Below, one piece after another: positions 16,090-17,361 of a stretch of DNA of 17,361 nt (positions are counted from its first letter, which is position 1; each line of letters begins with the position of its first letter). The notes below the pieces were generated by a model that did no database searches, had not been told where the DNA came from, and saw nothing but the letters and a program-made list of their open reading frames with translations. This stretch comes from Porticoccus sp. (GTDB lineage: Bacteria > Pseudomonadota > Gammaproteobacteria > Pseudomonadales > Porticoccaceae), in assembly GCA_002685455.1 (NCBI GenBank), contig NYXF01000033.1:5445-22805 (forward strand), read 5' to 3'. A program made the translations under genes and the position numbers.

Positions 16090-16761
16090 ATGAATCCAGA
16101 GCTGCGCAATTGGTACCTTCGAAATTTGGAGCTACCTCAGTATTTGTCCAAAACGAAGTTCATTAAAAAAATAAATACTCCCGCCTCAATAAATAAAGAG
16201 GCCGATGTCGGTCTAAATGTTAAGCAATCTATAAAAGAGGCAACTTTAGAAAAAAATACTAAAAATAAACTAATTCCATCAGTAGAAGCTGAAATATCAC
16301 AGTTTAAATTTTCATGCTGGCAGCCGGTTAAAGAACTAATAATTTTTAATGAGATGAGCCCGAAAATATCACCCCACAACGATTTATTTGTTTTACTATC
16401 CAATATATTGAGCTCTATAGGATGTCTGCCAAATAATTTTCCAGAAGCTACTATAATCGATTTACAATCAGGTGAATGGCAAGTACAAGTTATAGAAAAA
16501 AAACTCCTAAATTTTATCCAGAACCGTATTACAAAAGAAAATAAGTGCTTGATTTTATTAATGGGCAAGACAGCCTTCGATTTATTATCGCCATCAGATT
16601 TAACCTATACAGATTGTCTAGGAAAAAAGATAACCATAAGTGAAGAGTATAAGGCGCTTGTGCTCCACAGTTTACAAGACAACCTAAAAAATTCTCAAAA
16701 AAAACTAGAAACATGGAACGCTATTAAATCACTTACAAAAAATAAAATATTAGCTTGTTAG
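16090..16761 (+). CDS. holD: Probable DNA polymerase III psi subunit (HolD-like)
   Basis: Probably the clamp-loader accessory subunit that links chi/SSB to the DNA polymerase III tau complex. The call rests on context and short similarities. It sits directly before rimI, as holD does in E. coli. The N-terminal NWYLRNLELPQYLSKT resembles the chi-binding start of E. coli HolD (DWQLQQLGITQWSLR). The C-terminal part (about residues 150-215) has LLMGKTAFDLL, then ALVLHSLQDNLKN and KLETWNAIKSL, as in longer psi proteins with a uracil-glycosylase-like fold. At 223 residues it is far longer than E. coli HolD (137). A Lys-rich, low-complexity linker of about 45 residues (about 25-75) joins the two parts. 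AGGA lies eight bases before the ATG; the gene starts eight bases after leuA. Confidence 0.65.
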   Translation: MNPELRNWYLRNLELPQYLSKTKFIKKINTPASINKEADVGLNVKQSIKEATLEKNTKNKLIPSVEAEISQFKFSCWQPVKELIIFNEMSPKISPHNDLFVLLSNILSSIGCLPNNFPEATIIDLQSGEWQVQVIEKKLLNFIQNRITKENKCLILLMGKTAFDLLSPSDLTYTDCLGKKITISEEYKALVLHSLQDNLKNSQKKLETWNAIKSLTKNKILAC

Positions 16762-16770
16762 GTGTGACTC

Positions 16771-17217
16771 TTGAATTTAGATCATATAACTATACGATCA
16801 ATGTCTCTGAATGATATTAATAAGGTAACTGATATTGAAAAAATTTCTACTCCTTACCCATGGAATAAAGAGCAGTTTATTGATAGTTATGAAAAACATA
16901 TTTGCGTAATCATGGCTAATAAAGGTTTCATCATAGGATATGCGATTTATAATATTGTTGTCGATGCTGCTGAAGTGTTGAATATAACGATTTGCTCTAA
17001 ACATCAAAACAACGGGTATGGTCGATATTTGCTAGAACATTTAGTTTCAGCTTTACCGAAAAATATAAAAAGATTTTTTCTTGAGGTGAGAGCTTCGAAC
17101 GCTAATGCCATTCATTTATATGAGAATGTTGGTTTTGTTGCGATATGCGAAAGAAAGAATTACTACCATGATGGATCAAAATCGGAGGATGCAGTTTTAA
17201 TGGCTGCAGAGCTCTAA
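16771..17217 (+). CDS. rimI: Ribosomal protein S18 alanine N-acetyltransferase
   Basis: GNAT acetyltransferase that acetylates the N-terminal alanine of ribosomal protein S18. It has 148 residues, as in E. coli RimI. Visible are DIEKISTPYPWNKEQF, the beta-4/acetyl-CoA loop VLNITICSKHQNNGYGRYLLEHLV (Q-x-x-G-x-G type), and the family signature EVRASNANAIHLYENVGF with the likely catalytic Glu and Tyr. It ends with RKNYYHDGSKSEDAVLMA. The start is TTG 16771 with AGGTG seven bases upstream. The next in-frame ATG (16801) would delete the first beta strand. It follows holD by nine bases and is not followed by a visible terminator. Confidence 0.95.
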   Translation: MNLDHITIRSMSLNDINKVTDIEKISTPYPWNKEQFIDSYEKHICVIMANKGFIIGYAIYNIVVDAAEVLNITICSKHQNNGYGRYLLEHLVSALPKNIKRFFLEVRASNANAIHLYENVGFVAICERKNYYHDGSKSEDAVLMAAEL

Positions 17218-17320
17218 TTTTTGTGATTATGATAATTGAAAATAATATCGACTAGCTGACTATGGGATATTTTATCGATTTTAATAAAAAAAATGACTGC
17301 TTTATGGTTAAGGGAAAATA

Positions 17321-17361
17321 ATGTCTTCGAATTTCATCTCAGATAAAGTTAGGTCAAGGAG
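17321..17361 (+). CDS. prfC: Start of a further gene, possibly peptide chain release factor 3
   Basis: An ATG at 17321 has AGGGA six bases upstream and opens a frame, MSSNFISDKVRSR, that runs off the end of the window. The place after rimI and the ending VRSR, compatible with the (K/R)RRTFAIISHPDAG start of PrfC, make release factor 3 the best guess. Only 13 codons are visible, so the product is not established. The 103-base gap after rimI has TTGAAA (17236-17241) and a 6-bp inverted repeat AATATC/GATATT (17244-17249/17266-17271), but no convincing promoter. Confidence 0.4.
   Translation, partial: MSSNFISDKVRSR

Noticed and set aside
16137..16568. Minus-strand open frame of 143 codons opposite the holD-like gene
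   Set aside because: No recognisable motif; the plus-strand frame has a good ribosome-binding site, operon spacing and holD-rimI context.
17244..17271. Inverted repeat AATATC/GATATT after rimI as a terminator
   Set aside because: Only six AT-rich pairs with a 16-base loop and no T-tract directly after it.

Overview
The window is an AT-rich, tightly packed chromosomal segment with no mobile element, CRISPR array, rRNA or tRNA that I can see. Gene content and order point to a Gammaproteobacterium. The blocks ribF-ileS-lspA-fkpB-ispH, bamD/rluD-pgeF, ilvI-ilvH-ilvC-pssA-leuA and holD-rimI(-prfC) are all gammaproteobacterial, and the ilvIHC-pssA order resembles Pseudomonas and its marine relatives. 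Low G+C, short gaps, stop/start overlaps and several GTG/TTG starts suggest a streamlined free-living (perhaps oligotrophic marine) lineage; that last step is inference.

Layout. Positions 1-5444 (+) hold the end of ribF (FAD synthesis), ileS, lspA, fkpB and ispH, read as one operon with overlaps or gaps of at most a few dozen bases. Positions 5463-8012 (-) hold nadE, a short AlkA-type HhH-GPD DNA glycosylase and bamD (outer-membrane assembly lipoprotein). Positions 8138-9908 (+) hold rluD and pgeF, divergent from bamD. Then comes a 331-base stretch without an ordinary gene, 9909-10239. It holds a plausible promoter, a run of about seven adjacent RNA hairpins, a terminator-like hairpin and a DNA palindrome. 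A tiny open frame reading Val-Ile-Ile-Phe-Ile coincides with the first hairpin. This looks like the regulatory leader of the branched-chain amino acid operon. Positions 10240-13560 (+) hold ilvI-ilvH-ilvC, closed by a strong intrinsic terminator at 13576-13606. Positions 13602-17217 (+) start from a new promoter that abuts the terminator: pssA, leuA, a holD-like gene and rimI. The window ends 41 bases into another gene, probably prfC.

How the genes work together. IlvI/IlvH make acetolactate, IlvC makes the dihydroxy acid, and LeuA takes the valine precursor 2-oxoisovalerate into leucine synthesis. The branched-chain pathway is therefore split over two adjacent transcription units, with phospholipid synthesis (PssA) riding on the leuA unit. 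LspA and BamD both serve the envelope: LspA processes prolipoproteins such as BamD. RluD (23S rRNA), RimI (ribosomal protein S18) and probably PrfC serve translation.

The most noteworthy item is the structured leader upstream of ilvI. Secondary items are a 20-codon hydrophobic frame that bridges ileS and lspA with overlaps at both ends, and a duplicated Trp-containing motif in an extended BamD C-terminus.
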